Origin: Bradyrhizobium ottawaense
GTDB lineage: Bacteria; Pseudomonadota; Alphaproteobacteria; Rhizobiales; Xanthobacteraceae
Reading direction: 5' to 3'
NCBI RefSeq assembly: GCF_002278135.3
Contig: NZ_CP029425.2
Coordinates: 5,928,001-5,992,000 of the forward strand
DNA length: 64,000 bases
The notes below the pieces were generated by a model that saw only the letters and a list, made by a program, of their open reading frames with translations, searched no databases and was not told the DNA's origin. The position numbers and the translations under genes were made by a program. This document shows, in pieces, positions 34,406 through 42,120 of the stretch (position 1 is its first letter; the number at the start of each line of letters is the position of its first letter).

Positions 34406-35392
34406 TCAGCTCCCGCGCGGCGCCAAGAGCCGCAACAGATCGATTTCGGTCTCGCTCGCGCGGCGGCCGATCATGGCGCGTTCCATGGAATGGTCAGGGC
34501 CCTCGCGAAAGCGCTGCATCATGCCGCCGCACATGATGCCCCAGCGCAGCGTGCCCATCACTTCCCAGAATTTGACGCGCACCTGATCGACCTTGCGGCC
34601 GGCAGCCTCGTAGCCCGCAAACAGCTCCTCGCGTGTGCCAAAACCGCCGACGGGCTTGTCGATCTCGCCGAAGCGCCAGGAGTTGACGCAGACCCAGCCG
34701 AGATCCTCCATGGGATCGCCGAGATGGGCGAGCTCCCAGTCGAGCACGGCGCGCACGCCATCGCGGCCGATGATGAGATTGCCGTTGCGGAAATCGCCGT
34801 GCACCAGCGTCTCCTCGGCCGACGGACCGGGATCGTTGTCGCGCAGCCAGCGCAGCGCCAGCTCGAATACCGGCTTGGGCCAGTTCAGGCTGCGATAGTC
34901 GCGCTCGAACTCGGAAATCTCCTGGGTCGCCGACCTGCTGCGCAGCTCGGGCAGCCTGTCCTTTGGCAGTCGATGCAGGCCTGCGAGAATGCCGCCGATC
35001 TGCCGCGCCAGATGCGGCCGCGCGGCCGCATATTCGTCATCGCGAAGAATCTTGCGCGCGATGGTCTCGCCCTCGATCCGCTGCATGATGAAGCCGGTGC
35101 CGAGATCATCTTCCGGCACGAGCACATGCATTACCCGCGGCGACGGCACGCCGGCCTCATAAGCGAGCTGCATCAGCTGCGCCTCAGCCGCAAGGCCCGC
35201 CGCGCGCGTCGGCGCTGCGCCATACCCCTTCGGCGAGCGGCGCAGGATTGCGCCGATCACGCCATCGGGATGCGTGATGTCGAAGCGCCAGGTTTCCTGG
35301 CTGGCACCGCCCGACAGTTTGGCCGCAGAGGTCGCGCCGGTCGCGCCGTTGCACCAGCGTTGGACGCTGCGCGAAAGCTCAGTCTCGATCAT
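34406..35392 (-). CDS. APH-fold phosphotransferase, ACAD10/11-kinase type
   Basis: A 328-residue kinase-like protein. The catalytic loop is LVHGDFRNGNLIIG and the metal-binding segment VLDWELAHLGDPMEDLGW, both standard for aminoglycoside/choline-kinase-fold enzymes. The sequence resembles the N-terminal kinase domain of ACAD10/ACAD11 and LvaA rather than antibiotic kinases. It starts by ATGA overlap with the crotonase upstream and is followed by its DUF6285 partner. It probably phosphorylates a hydroxyacyl-CoA; an ACAD11-like dehydrogenase is encoded 2.6 kb away. Confidence 0.85.
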   Translation of the reverse strand: MIETELSRSVQRWCNGATGATSAAKLSGGASQETWRFDITHPDGVIGAILRRSPKGYGAAPTRAAGLAAEAQLMQLAYEAGVPSPRVMHVLVPEDDLGTGFIMQRIEGETIARKILRDDEYAAARPHLARQIGGILAGLHRLPKDRLPELRSRSATQEISEFERDYRSLNWPKPVFELALRWLRDNDPGPSAEETLVHGDFRNGNLIIGRDGVRAVLDWELAHLGDPMEDLGWVCVNSWRFGEIDKPVGGFGTREELFAGYEAAGRKVDQVRVKFWEVMGTLRWGIMCGGMMQRFREGPDHSMERAMIGRRASETEIDLLRLLAPRGS

Positions 35393-36177
35393 TTGCCTTT
35401 GAACTGCGCGGGACGCTTCTCCAGGAACGCGCCCACGCCCTCGCGGAAATCCTGGGTGTCGCCGGCGCGGAGCTGGCACTGGAATTCGAGGTTGAGCTGA
35501 TCCTCGAAGGAATTTTCGGGACTGTCCCAATAGAGCTTGCGGATCAGCGACAGCGCCACCGTCGGGCCGCTGGCGAGATCGCGCGCGAGCTTCATCGCCT
35601 CCTCCATCAGCACACCGTCGTCATAGACGCGGTTGACGAGGCCCCATTCCAGCGCCTTCTCGGCCGGCAGCCGCTCGCCCATCAGCGACAATTCGATCGA
35701 GCGCGCCCGGCCGACGAGGCGCGGCAACAGCCAGGTCGAGCCGCAATCCGGCACGAGACCGATGCGGCGGAAAGCCTGCAGGAAGTACGAGGACCGCGCG
35801 CACAAAATCATGTCGCCGAGCAGCGCGAAGCTCATGCCGGCGCCCGCCGCCGGACCGTTGACCGCGGTGACGATCGGGCAATGCAGATTGCGAATGCAGC
35901 GCAGGAAGGGGTGAAAGCCGGTCTCCAGCGTCAGGCCGGCCTTGGTCTTCTTCGACTGGTTGTTGCGCCCTTGCAGATTGGCGCCGGTACAGAAGGCGCG
36001 GCCCGCGCCGGTCAGCACCACGCAGCGCACCTCATCCTTCTTCTCCTCGATCGCATCGAGCGCCTCGGCAAGACCGCCCAGCATATCCACGGAGACCGCG
36101 TTCATCACCTCCTGATGGTCGAGCCTGAGGACCGCGACCGAGCCATCGAAATCGAGCGTGACGTGTTTGAACTGCAT
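35389..36177 (-). CDS. Enoyl-CoA hydratase/isomerase family protein
   Basis: A 262-residue crotonase. The oxyanion-hole motifs are GRAFCTGANLQ near 66 and NGPAAGAGMSFALLGDMILCARSSYFLQAFRRIGLVPDCGSTWLLPR near 105-150. The Asp-Cys in PDCGSTW is reminiscent of PaaG/PaaB-type enoyl-CoA isomerases. ATG 36177 gives MQFKHVTLDFDGSVAVLR. It is the first gene of a three-gene unit with the phosphotransferase (4-bp overlap) and DUF6285 protein, so it probably acts in the same pathway. Confidence 0.87.
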   Translation of the reverse strand: MQFKHVTLDFDGSVAVLRLDHQEVMNAVSVDMLGGLAEALDAIEEKKDEVRCVVLTGAGRAFCTGANLQGRNNQSKKTKAGLTLETGFHPFLRCIRNLHCPIVTAVNGPAAGAGMSFALLGDMILCARSSYFLQAFRRIGLVPDCGSTWLLPRLVGRARSIELSLMGERLPAEKALEWGLVNRVYDDGVLMEEAMKLARDLASGPTVALSLIRKLYWDSPENSFEDQLNLEFQCQLRAGDTQDFREGVGAFLEKRPAQFKGK

Positions 36178-36357
36178 GGTTTCCTCGTGAGTTGTGGCCT
36201 GCGTCAGTTTCGCAGACCGGAATTCGTTTTGTCGGGGCGCATATTTGATTTTTGGCGCGGTCTTGTCCATGGTGATCAGAGCATAGCAAGCAATCTTGCG
36301 CGCAGCGGCTGATGCGCCGCATCCCAAGATGTCTCGCCCAAAAACAGGAAACGCGGC

Positions 36358-37137
36358 ATGAACCTTTTCGACCTCTCCGGCCGCGTCGCCGTGATCACCG
36401 GCGGTAATGGCGGTATCGGCCTCGGCATCGCGCGGGCGCTCGCCAGCCAGGGCTGCAATGTCTCGATCTGGGGCCGCAATGCCGACAAGAACAAGGCCGC
36501 GGCCGCGAGCATGGCGGGGCTATCAGGCAAGGTCGATGCCCGCGTCTGCGACGTCACCGATCCGGCCTCGGTCAACGCCGCGATGAAGGCGACGCTCGAC
36601 ATTTTCGGCCGGGTCGACGGCTGCTTCGCCAATGCCGGCATCGGCGGCGGCGGCCGGCGTTCCTTCATCGAGCGCACCGAGGAAGAATGGCGCACGATGT
36701 TTGCGACCAATCTCGACGGCGTGTTTCACGCGTTCCAGGCCGCGGCGAGACACATGACCGATCGCGCCAATGCCGGCGATCCCTTCGGCCGGCTGGTCGC
36801 GACCTCGAGCCTCGCCTCGATCTTCGGCACCGCGCGCAACGAGCATTATGCGGCAACCAAGGCCGCGATCAACGCGCTGGTGCGCGCGCTCGGCGTCGAG
36901 CTCGCCCGCCACGGCGTCACCGCGAATGCGATCCTGCCGGGCTGGATCAAGAGCGACATGACGTCGGGTCTCATGGCCAACGAAAAATTCGTCGCCAACG
37001 TGATGCCGCGGATTCCGGTGCGGCGCTTCGGCGAGGCATCCGATTTCGGCGGCATCGCGGTCTATCTGATGAGCAAGGCGTCGTCGTATCACACGGCCGA
37101 TACGTTCGTGATCGACGGCGGCTATACGGCGTTCTGA
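36358..37137 (+). CDS. SDR family oxidoreductase
   Basis: A 259-residue classical short-chain dehydrogenase: TGGNGGIGLG at 14-23, FANAGIGG near 89, catalytic Tyr and Lys in HYAATKAAINALVRAL near 162, and the C-terminal DTFVIDGGYTAF. It is divergent from the crotonase-phosphotransferase unit across 180 bp. By analogy with the levulinate pathway, it might oxidise or reduce a hydroxyacyl-CoA, but nothing in the sequence fixes the substrate. Confidence 0.88.
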   Translation: MNLFDLSGRVAVITGGNGGIGLGIARALASQGCNVSIWGRNADKNKAAAASMAGLSGKVDARVCDVTDPASVNAAMKATLDIFGRVDGCFANAGIGGGGRRSFIERTEEEWRTMFATNLDGVFHAFQAAARHMTDRANAGDPFGRLVATSSLASIFGTARNEHYAATKAAINALVRALGVELARHGVTANAILPGWIKSDMTSGLMANEKFVANVMPRIPVRRFGEASDFGGIAVYLMSKASSYHTADTFVIDGGYTAF

Positions 37138-37142
37138 GATTT

Positions 37143-37232
37143 CGCAGGGTGGGCGAAGGCGCTCTTGCGCCGTGCCCACCGTGAGCATTTTCGAATGTCG
37201 TGGTGGGCACGCTGCGCTTTGCCCACCCTACG
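37143..37232. repeat. Palindromic element, CGTAGGGTGGGC type
   Basis: Left arm CGCAGGGTGGGCGAAG, right arm CTTTGCCCACCCTACG, inner GCGCCGTGCCCACC/GGTGGGCACGC. It lies between the SDR and VOC genes on the same strand. Confidence 0.8.
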
Positions 37233-37268
37233 GCTTCTCGTTTTGTCAGCGCAGAAGGGAATGGGCAA

Positions 37269-37649
37269 ATGTTCTCACACATCATGATCGGCACCAACGA
37301 CCTCGACAAGGCCAAGTCGTTCTACGACGACCTGCTGAGCACGCTCGAAGTGCGGCCGGCCAGGGTCGACGGCCACCGCATCTTCTACATCACCAAGACC
37401 GGCGTGTTCTCGGTGTCGAAGCCGATCAACGGCGAGCCGGCGACTTGCGCGAATGGCGGCACCATCGGCTTTGCCTGCAATTCACCGGAGCAGGTCGACA
37501 AATGGCATGCAGCCGGGATCGCGGCGGGCGCAAAATCGATCGAGGATCCGCCCGGCATCCGCCAGGGCCCCGGCGGCAAGCTCTATCTCGCCTATTTGCG
37601 CGACCTCGACGGCAACAAGATCTGCGCGATGCATCGGATGCCGAGCTGA
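37269..37649 (+). CDS. VOC/glyoxalase-fold protein
   Basis: A 126-residue single-module vicinal-oxygen-chelate protein. MFSHIMIGTNDLDKAKSFYDDLL is the usual first beta-alpha unit, with a metal-ligand His at residue 4, and the C-terminal LAYLRDLDGNKICAMHR is the last strand. Short members include methylmalonyl-CoA epimerase-like enzymes, glyoxalases and resistance proteins; I cannot choose among them. ATG 37269 is preferred; 37260 is possible. Confidence 0.82.
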   Translation: MFSHIMIGTNDLDKAKSFYDDLLSTLEVRPARVDGHRIFYITKTGVFSVSKPINGEPATCANGGTIGFACNSPEQVDKWHAAGIAAGAKSIEDPPGIRQGPGGKLYLAYLRDLDGNKICAMHRMPS

Positions 37650-37663
37650 GCTACACACTCGGT

Positions 37664-37822
37664 GTCGTCCCGGCGAAAGCCGGGACCCATAACCACAGGG
37701 AGAAATGAGGGCACGAAGCTCTCAACTCCGAGTCATCGCCAAACCACTCCCTGTGGCATCGCGACGAGCGCCAAGCGCTCGCGCGGAGGTCCCGGATCTG
37801 CGCTTCGCTTGTCCGGGACGAC
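37664..37822. repeat. Palindromic element, GTCGTCCC type, long form
   Basis: Starts GTCGTCCCGGCGAAAGCCGG, includes CCCATAACCACAGGGAG and ends TTGTCCGGGACGAC. The remaining sequence to 37988 (upstream of the dehydrogenase) shows only a GGGAGG ribosome site just before the ATG. Confidence 0.78.
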
Positions 37823-37988
37823 ACCGGCGAGGGAGCGCCGCCCTCCACGCCATTCAAACAACATTTCAAACGACCCAGCGATATTCCATCGCGTGGCATG
37901 GCTGCGCGTGAAAAATGCGCGCTCGCACTTTGGCCGCGCTGCGACTATTCTCGTGACCAGAACGATCTCAGCGTCCCCGGGAGGAACA

Positions 37989-39266
37989 ATGACAAAACAC
38001 ACCTATATTCCCCGCACCACCAACTACACCCTCAACCCCGGCGACGAGCTCAACGACCTCCGGATGTCGGACCAGGTCCGGCCGCTCTATGATCACGTCA
38101 AGAAGTTCATCCGCGACACCGTCGAACCGATGTCGATCGAGTTCGCCAAGGCGGGCGAAGGCAAGGAGGATCGCTGGAGCTTCACGCCGAAGCAGCTCGA
38201 GGTGCTGGAAAAGGCCAAGAACAAGGCCAAGCAGGAGGGCCTCTGGAACTTCTTCCTGCCCGACGATGAGACCGGCCAAGGCCTGAAGAATCTCGATTAC
38301 GCCTATATCGCCTCCGAGCTCGGCAAGAGCCCGCTGGCGTCCGAGAGCATGAACTGCTCGGCGCCCGACACCGGCAACATGGAGGTGCTGGAGCGCGTCG
38401 GCACCAAGGAGCAGAAGGAGAAGTGGCTGAAGCCGCTGCTCAACGGCGAGATTCGCTCGGCCTATGTCATGACCGAGCCGAACGTCGCCTCCTCCGATGC
38501 AAAGAACATCTCGACGACTGCAAAGCTCGTCGGCGACGAATGGGTCATCAACGGCGAGAAGTATTACATTTCCGGCGTGGGCGATCCCCGCTGCAAGATC
38601 CTGATCGTGATGGTGAAGACCAATCCGGACGCGGCGCCGAGCAAGCAGCAGTCGCAGATCCTGGTGCCGCGCGACACGCCCGGCGTCGAGGTGCTCGGCC
38701 CGATGTACGTGTTCGGGCAGGACCACGCCCCGCGCGGCCACATGCACATGCGCTTCAACAATGTGCGCGTGCCCAAGGAGAACATGCTGCTCGGCGAAGG
38801 CCGCGGCTTCGAGATCTCGCAGCTCCGCCTCGGCCCCGGCCGCATCCATCACTGCATGCGCACCATCGGCAAGGCCGAGAAGGCGCTGGATCTGATGGTG
38901 CAGCGTGGCCTCACCCGCGAAGCCTTCGGCAAGAAGATCGCCCATCTCGGCGGCAACATGCAGATCATCGCCCAGGCGCGCTGCGAGATCGAGGCGATGC
39001 GGCTGATGGTGCTGAAGGCGGCCAAGGCGATGGACGTGCTCGGCAACAAGGAGGCCCGCGTCTGGGTCTCCATGGTCAAGGCCATGGTGCCGGAGCGCGC
39101 CTGCAAGATCATCGACCAGGCGATCCAGATGCACGGCGCTACCGGCATCTCGCACTGGACCCCGCTCGCCGAGATGTATCAGGACGTCCGCCATCTGCGC
39201 TTTGCGGATGGCCCGGACGAGGTGCACTGGATGGTTGTGGGACGCCACGAGCTGAGCATGGCGTGA
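37989..39266 (+). CDS. Acyl-CoA dehydrogenase, ACAD10/11 (LvaC)-like
   Basis: A 425-residue flavoprotein whose signature stretches match the dehydrogenase part of human ACAD10/ACAD11: MNCSAPDTGNMEVL near 118, AYVMTEPNVASSDAKNIS near 157, GDPRCKILIVMVKT near 198, FEISQLRLGPGRIHHCMRTIGKAEKAL near 276 and LRFADGPDEVHWMVVGRHEL at the C-terminus. These enzymes and bacterial LvaC eliminate phosphate from, or dehydrogenate, 4-phosphorylated acyl-CoA. Two APH/DUF6285 genes nearby supply the matching kinase. ATG 37989 follows GGGAGG. A repeat carrying an IS110 element follows. Confidence 0.92.
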   Translation: MTKHTYIPRTTNYTLNPGDELNDLRMSDQVRPLYDHVKKFIRDTVEPMSIEFAKAGEGKEDRWSFTPKQLEVLEKAKNKAKQEGLWNFFLPDDETGQGLKNLDYAYIASELGKSPLASESMNCSAPDTGNMEVLERVGTKEQKEKWLKPLLNGEIRSAYVMTEPNVASSDAKNISTTAKLVGDEWVINGEKYYISGVGDPRCKILIVMVKTNPDAAPSKQQSQILVPRDTPGVEVLGPMYVFGQDHAPRGHMHMRFNNVRVPKENMLLGEGRGFEISQLRLGPGRIHHCMRTIGKAEKALDLMVQRGLTREAFGKKIAHLGGNMQIIAQARCEIEAMRLMVLKAAKAMDVLGNKEARVWVSMVKAMVPERACKIIDQAIQMHGATGISHWTPLAEMYQDVRHLRFADGPDEVHWMVVGRHELSMA

Positions 39267-39394
39267 TCAGATGCCGTAGGGTGGGCAAAGGCGCTTCGCG
39301 CGCCGTGCCCACCATCTCTCTGTTGCAAGAAGTGCGTGGGCACGCTTTCGCTTTGCCCACCCTTGTATTAGCGCGCCGGATTAGAATGGCCTGG

Positions 39395-39570
39395 TTCCGT
39401 GAGGAATGGCCCAGCCCGGGTGGCCGCCCGAGCTGGGCCGCCGATCGATCGGATCGATGCCCACCGAAGCCTTGAGGGCTGCGTTTTGTAGCAAGATCGC
39501 GGTCGGCACTTCATCGGGACCCGCATGGTTGAACGAACTTCAGGTTCGCATCACAAGGGAGGGTCGAGGA
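39395..39570 (+). ncRNA. Predicted IS110 bridge RNA
   Basis: The left end folds in the order known for IS621. First comes a 5' hairpin with an 8-bp stem, GGCCCAGC at 39408-39415 with GCTGGGCC at 39432-39439. Next is a target loop: TGCCCACC (39458-39465) equals the target left of the core, a small AGCC/GGCT hairpin follows, and TTGTAG (39486-39491) pairs, with G-U wobbles, to the target CTACGG. Last is a donor loop: ATGGTTG (39525-39531) equals the IS right end at 40728-40734, then a CGAAC/GTTCG hairpin, then ACAAG (39553-39557) complementary to the left end CTTGT. Loop stems GATCG and GACCC/GGGTC are also present. Exact RNA ends are guessed. Confidence 0.72.
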
Positions 39571-39572
39571 AG

Positions 39573-40544
39573 ATGGCCAAACGTAACACGATCTGTGCTG
39601 GAATCGATACCAGCAAAGATAAGCTCGACGTGGCGCTCGATGGCAGTTCGGAGGAGCTGCAGGTCAAGAACACGGCGGAAGGCCACCAGGAGCTGGTGGA
39701 GTGGCTGAAGCGCCACAAGGTCAAGCGGGTTGGGATCGAGGCAAGCGGTGGTTACGAGCAGGCGGCGGTCGCCGAACTGCGACGCCAGCGGTTTGTCGTC
39801 ATCGTGTTTCAGCCGATCCAGGTCCGCGCCTATGCCACGTTCCATTTGCAACGGGCCAAGAACGACAAAATGGATGCCGCATTGATTGCGGCCTGCACCG
39901 CCGCGGTCAAGAAGATCCATCCCGCTCCAGACCCCCGGCTGCAGCCTTTTGCCGTGCATCTGACGATGATCGACCAGATCAAGGAGGACATCGCAAAGCT
40001 CAAGAATCGGCTGGAGAGCTGCCCTGACGAACGTATCCAGAAGTTCTGGAAGGAGCAGATCGCTCTGTTGGCCAAGCACAGACGAGCCGAGTTCAAGGCC
40101 CTGGTGGCAGCGATCCGCAAGCATCGCGATCTCGCCGCACGGCTCGATCTGATCTACAGCGTTGGCGGCAGCGGCTTGCCGACCGCGGTTGCCATCTTGA
40201 TCAGGATGCCCGAGATCGGTCAGATCACCCGCGAGCAAGCCGCAGCCCTCACCGGGCTTGCGCCGTACGATGACGACAGCGGCAAGCATGTCGGCGCCCG
40301 CAGGATTGACGGCGGACGCCAGCGCTTGCGTCAGGCGCTCTACACCGCAGCTCTTCCGGCATCCTTCCGCTGGAATCCGCAGCTCATGGCCCTGTACAGC
40401 CGGCTGATCGCCGCCGGCAAGGGCCACAAGCGCGCGCTGGTCGCCTGTGCCAGGAAGCTGATCGTCATCATCAACGCCGTCGTCGCCCGCGGAACACCGT
40501 GGGTCGCCGAACCGCCTAGAACCGCGAGTGTGTCCGTCACCTGA
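39573..40544 (+). CDS. IS110-family transposase (DEDD)
   Basis: A 323-residue recombinase. The N-terminal RuvC-like domain carries Asp12 (GIDTSKDKLDV), Glu56 (GIEASGGYE), Asp98 and Asp101 (NDKMDAALIA), the DEDD set. The C-terminal Transposase_20 domain has Ser236 in PYDDDSGKHVGARRIDGGRQRLRQALY, the expected nucleophile. ATG 39573 overlaps the 3' side of the predicted bridge-RNA donor stem, whose GGGAGG is also the ribosome site, so RNA folding may limit translation. It is full-length with no disruption. Confidence 0.94.
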   Translation: MAKRNTICAGIDTSKDKLDVALDGSSEELQVKNTAEGHQELVEWLKRHKVKRVGIEASGGYEQAAVAELRRQRFVVIVFQPIQVRAYATFHLQRAKNDKMDAALIAACTAAVKKIHPAPDPRLQPFAVHLTMIDQIKEDIAKLKNRLESCPDERIQKFWKEQIALLAKHRRAEFKALVAAIRKHRDLAARLDLIYSVGGSGLPTAVAILIRMPEIGQITREQAAALTGLAPYDDDSGKHVGARRIDGGRQRLRQALYTAALPASFRWNPQLMALYSRLIAAGKGHKRALVACARKLIVIINAVVARGTPWVAEPPRTASVSVT

Positions 40545-40746
40545 TCTCGTTTCTTTGTTCGATCAGGCGACCGTTTCTTCGTCCCGACCTGCCGTCAAGA
40601 CGACGCCGCGCGTCGCGGCCGTCAAGGATGGCCGTCGCGCTCGTCTCACCTCACGTCGACTGCCGCCAGGCCACGCCTTGACGGCCGCAAGCACGGCGTC
40701 ATGCTCGCGGAAATCGGGCGTGCTTTAATGGTTGCTACGGAAGATC

Positions 40747-40829
40747 GTAGGGCGGATTAGCGAAGCGTAATCCGCCGACTTTCGCGTGACGAAGATGGCG
40801 GATTACGCCTGCGGCTAATCCGCCCTACG
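40747..40829. repeat. Palindromic element, CGTAGGGCGGATTAGC type
   Basis: Arms CGTAGGGCGGATTAGC and GCTAATCCGCCCTACG, inner CGTAATCCGCC/GGCGGATTACG. The only copy of this family here, between the IS110 element and the convergent glutathione transferase gene. Confidence 0.82.
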
Positions 40830-40857
40830 CAGTGGACTCGCGGAGAGTGAGCACCGC

Positions 40858-41733
40858 CTACGTCGCCGCTTCGATCTTGTCCTGCGTCTTCGTCTCGAAA
40901 TCGCTCGCATCGTGCCGCTCGTGCAGCTGGCTGGCGGGATCGCCCGAGACGCGGTTGACCATGCGGCCGCGCTTCACGGCGGGGCGCTGCGCGATCTGGT
41001 CGGTCCAGCGCTGCACGTTCTTGTAGTCCTGCACCGAGAGGAATTCGCCGGCGCCATAGACCAGCCCCTTGGCGAGCGCGCCGTACCAGGGCCACACCGC
41101 CATGTCGGCGATCGTATACTCCTTGCCCGCGAGATATTCGTTGTCGGCAAGGCGCCGGTCGAGCACGTCGAGCTGGCGCTTGGTCTCCATCGCGAAACGG
41201 TCGATGGCGTATTCGATCTTGGTCGGCGCATAGGCGTAGAAATGGCCAAAACCGCCGCCGAGATAGGGCGCGCTGCCCATCTGCCAGAACAGCCAGGACA
41301 TCGCCTCGGTGCGGCTCTTGATGTCCTTCGGCAGGAAGGCGCCGAACTTCTCGGCGAGATAAAGCAGGATCGAGCCGGACTCGAACACCCGGATCGGCTC
41401 CGGACCGGAGCGGTCCATCAGCGCGGGGATCTTGGAGTTCGGGTTGATGTCGACGAAGCCGCTGCCGAACTGGTCGCCGTTGCCAATTCTGATCAGCCAG
41501 GCGTCGTATTCGGCCCCCTTGTGGCCGAGCGCCAGAAGTTCCTCCAGCATCACCGTGACCTTCACCCCGTTCGGCGTCGCCAGCGAATAGAGCTGGAAGG
41601 GATGCTTGCCGACCGGCAGCTCCTTGTCGTGGGTGGGACCGGCGATCGGGCGGTTGATGCTGGCGAACTGCCCGCCATTTTCCTTGTTCCAGGTCCAGAC
41701 CTTGGGCGGCACGTAGGCGGGGGTGTCGGTCAT
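40858..41733 (-). CDS. yghU: YghU-type glutathione transferase/disulfide-bond oxidoreductase
   Basis: A 291-residue protein of the Nu-class GST family. The N-terminal extension VPPKVWTWNKENGGQFASINRPIAGPTHDKELPVGKHPFQLYSLATPNGVKVTVMLEE is the YghU hallmark, with TPNG at the glutathione site. INPNSKIPALMD and FESGSILLYLAEKF complete the thioredoxin-like domain, followed by an all-helical domain. The family reduces disulfides and organic peroxides with two glutathiones. ATG 41733 (MTDTPAYVPP) is used. It is a single gene. Confidence 0.93.
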   Translation of the reverse strand: MTDTPAYVPPKVWTWNKENGGQFASINRPIAGPTHDKELPVGKHPFQLYSLATPNGVKVTVMLEELLALGHKGAEYDAWLIRIGNGDQFGSGFVDINPNSKIPALMDRSGPEPIRVFESGSILLYLAEKFGAFLPKDIKSRTEAMSWLFWQMGSAPYLGGGFGHFYAYAPTKIEYAIDRFAMETKRQLDVLDRRLADNEYLAGKEYTIADMAVWPWYGALAKGLVYGAGEFLSVQDYKNVQRWTDQIAQRPAVKRGRMVNRVSGDPASQLHERHDASDFETKTQDKIEAAT

Positions 41734-41857
41734 GCGAGGGGCTCCGGCGGAAAGATGCGCCTGCATTAATTAGCCCGCGAATGGCCGATGACAAGCCCTC
41801 CGAGCTGCATTGCCGGGCGGGGCGTCTCACCGTTTCGTCATGGCAAGCTTCCTCCCC

Positions 41858-41960
41858 GTCATGCCGGGGCCGCAGGGGCGAGCCCGAAAATCCGTCGCGC
41901 CGCCGGGAACGCTCTGAAAAATGGATTCCGGGTTCTCGCTGACGCGAGCCCCGGAATGAC
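41858..41960. repeat. Degenerate palindromic element, GTCATGCCGG type
   Basis: Arms GTCATGCCGGGGC and GCCCCGGAATGAC; the inner arms are diverged (GAAAATCC/GGATTCCGGG). It lies upstream of both divergent neighbours, unusual for this family, which mostly sits at 3' ends. Confidence 0.7.
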
Positions 41961-42120
41961 GGCGTCACCCAGGACGCCGCGGCCTGCGGGTAGAGCGCGA
42001 CGTCTACACACAAGATGCCTCGCCGAATCCGGCCTGTCATCGTGAGTGACGATCAGCTAGCGTCACCTTGCTTCGCGCACGAAAGCAACGAGAACGCGAA
42101 GGCCGCCGGGAGAGAGAGCC

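Larger units (their letters stand above)
39362..40736 (+). mobile_element. IS110-family insertion sequence with CT core
   Basis: Boundaries are set by the interrupted repeat: a CT core at 39362-39363 and another at 40735-40736, consistent with the 2-bp CT core described for IS621. No long terminal inverted repeats are seen, as expected for IS110. It holds one DEDD transposase and a roughly 210-bp left non-coding end with a folded RNA candidate. The right end, 40545-40734, has a perfect 13-bp inverted repeat at 40615-40627 and 40676-40688 and no gene. The target belongs to a repeat family with intact copies at 25997 and 37143. Confidence 0.88.
39275..40740. repeat. Palindromic element (CGTAGGGTGGGC type) split by IS110
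   Basis: The left arm begins at about 39274 (CCGTAGGGTGGGCAAAG). Its right arm is cut: CTTTGCCCACCCT at 39351-39363 and ACGG at 40737-40740. Joining them restores a perfect 17-bp match to the complement of the left arm. The split falls at a CT dinucleotide. Confidence 0.85.

Noticed and set aside
34406-35392. Phosphotransferase as an aminoglycoside-resistance gene
   Set aside because: Although APH-fold, it is embedded with a crotonase and DUF6285 and resembles ACAD10/11 kinase domains.
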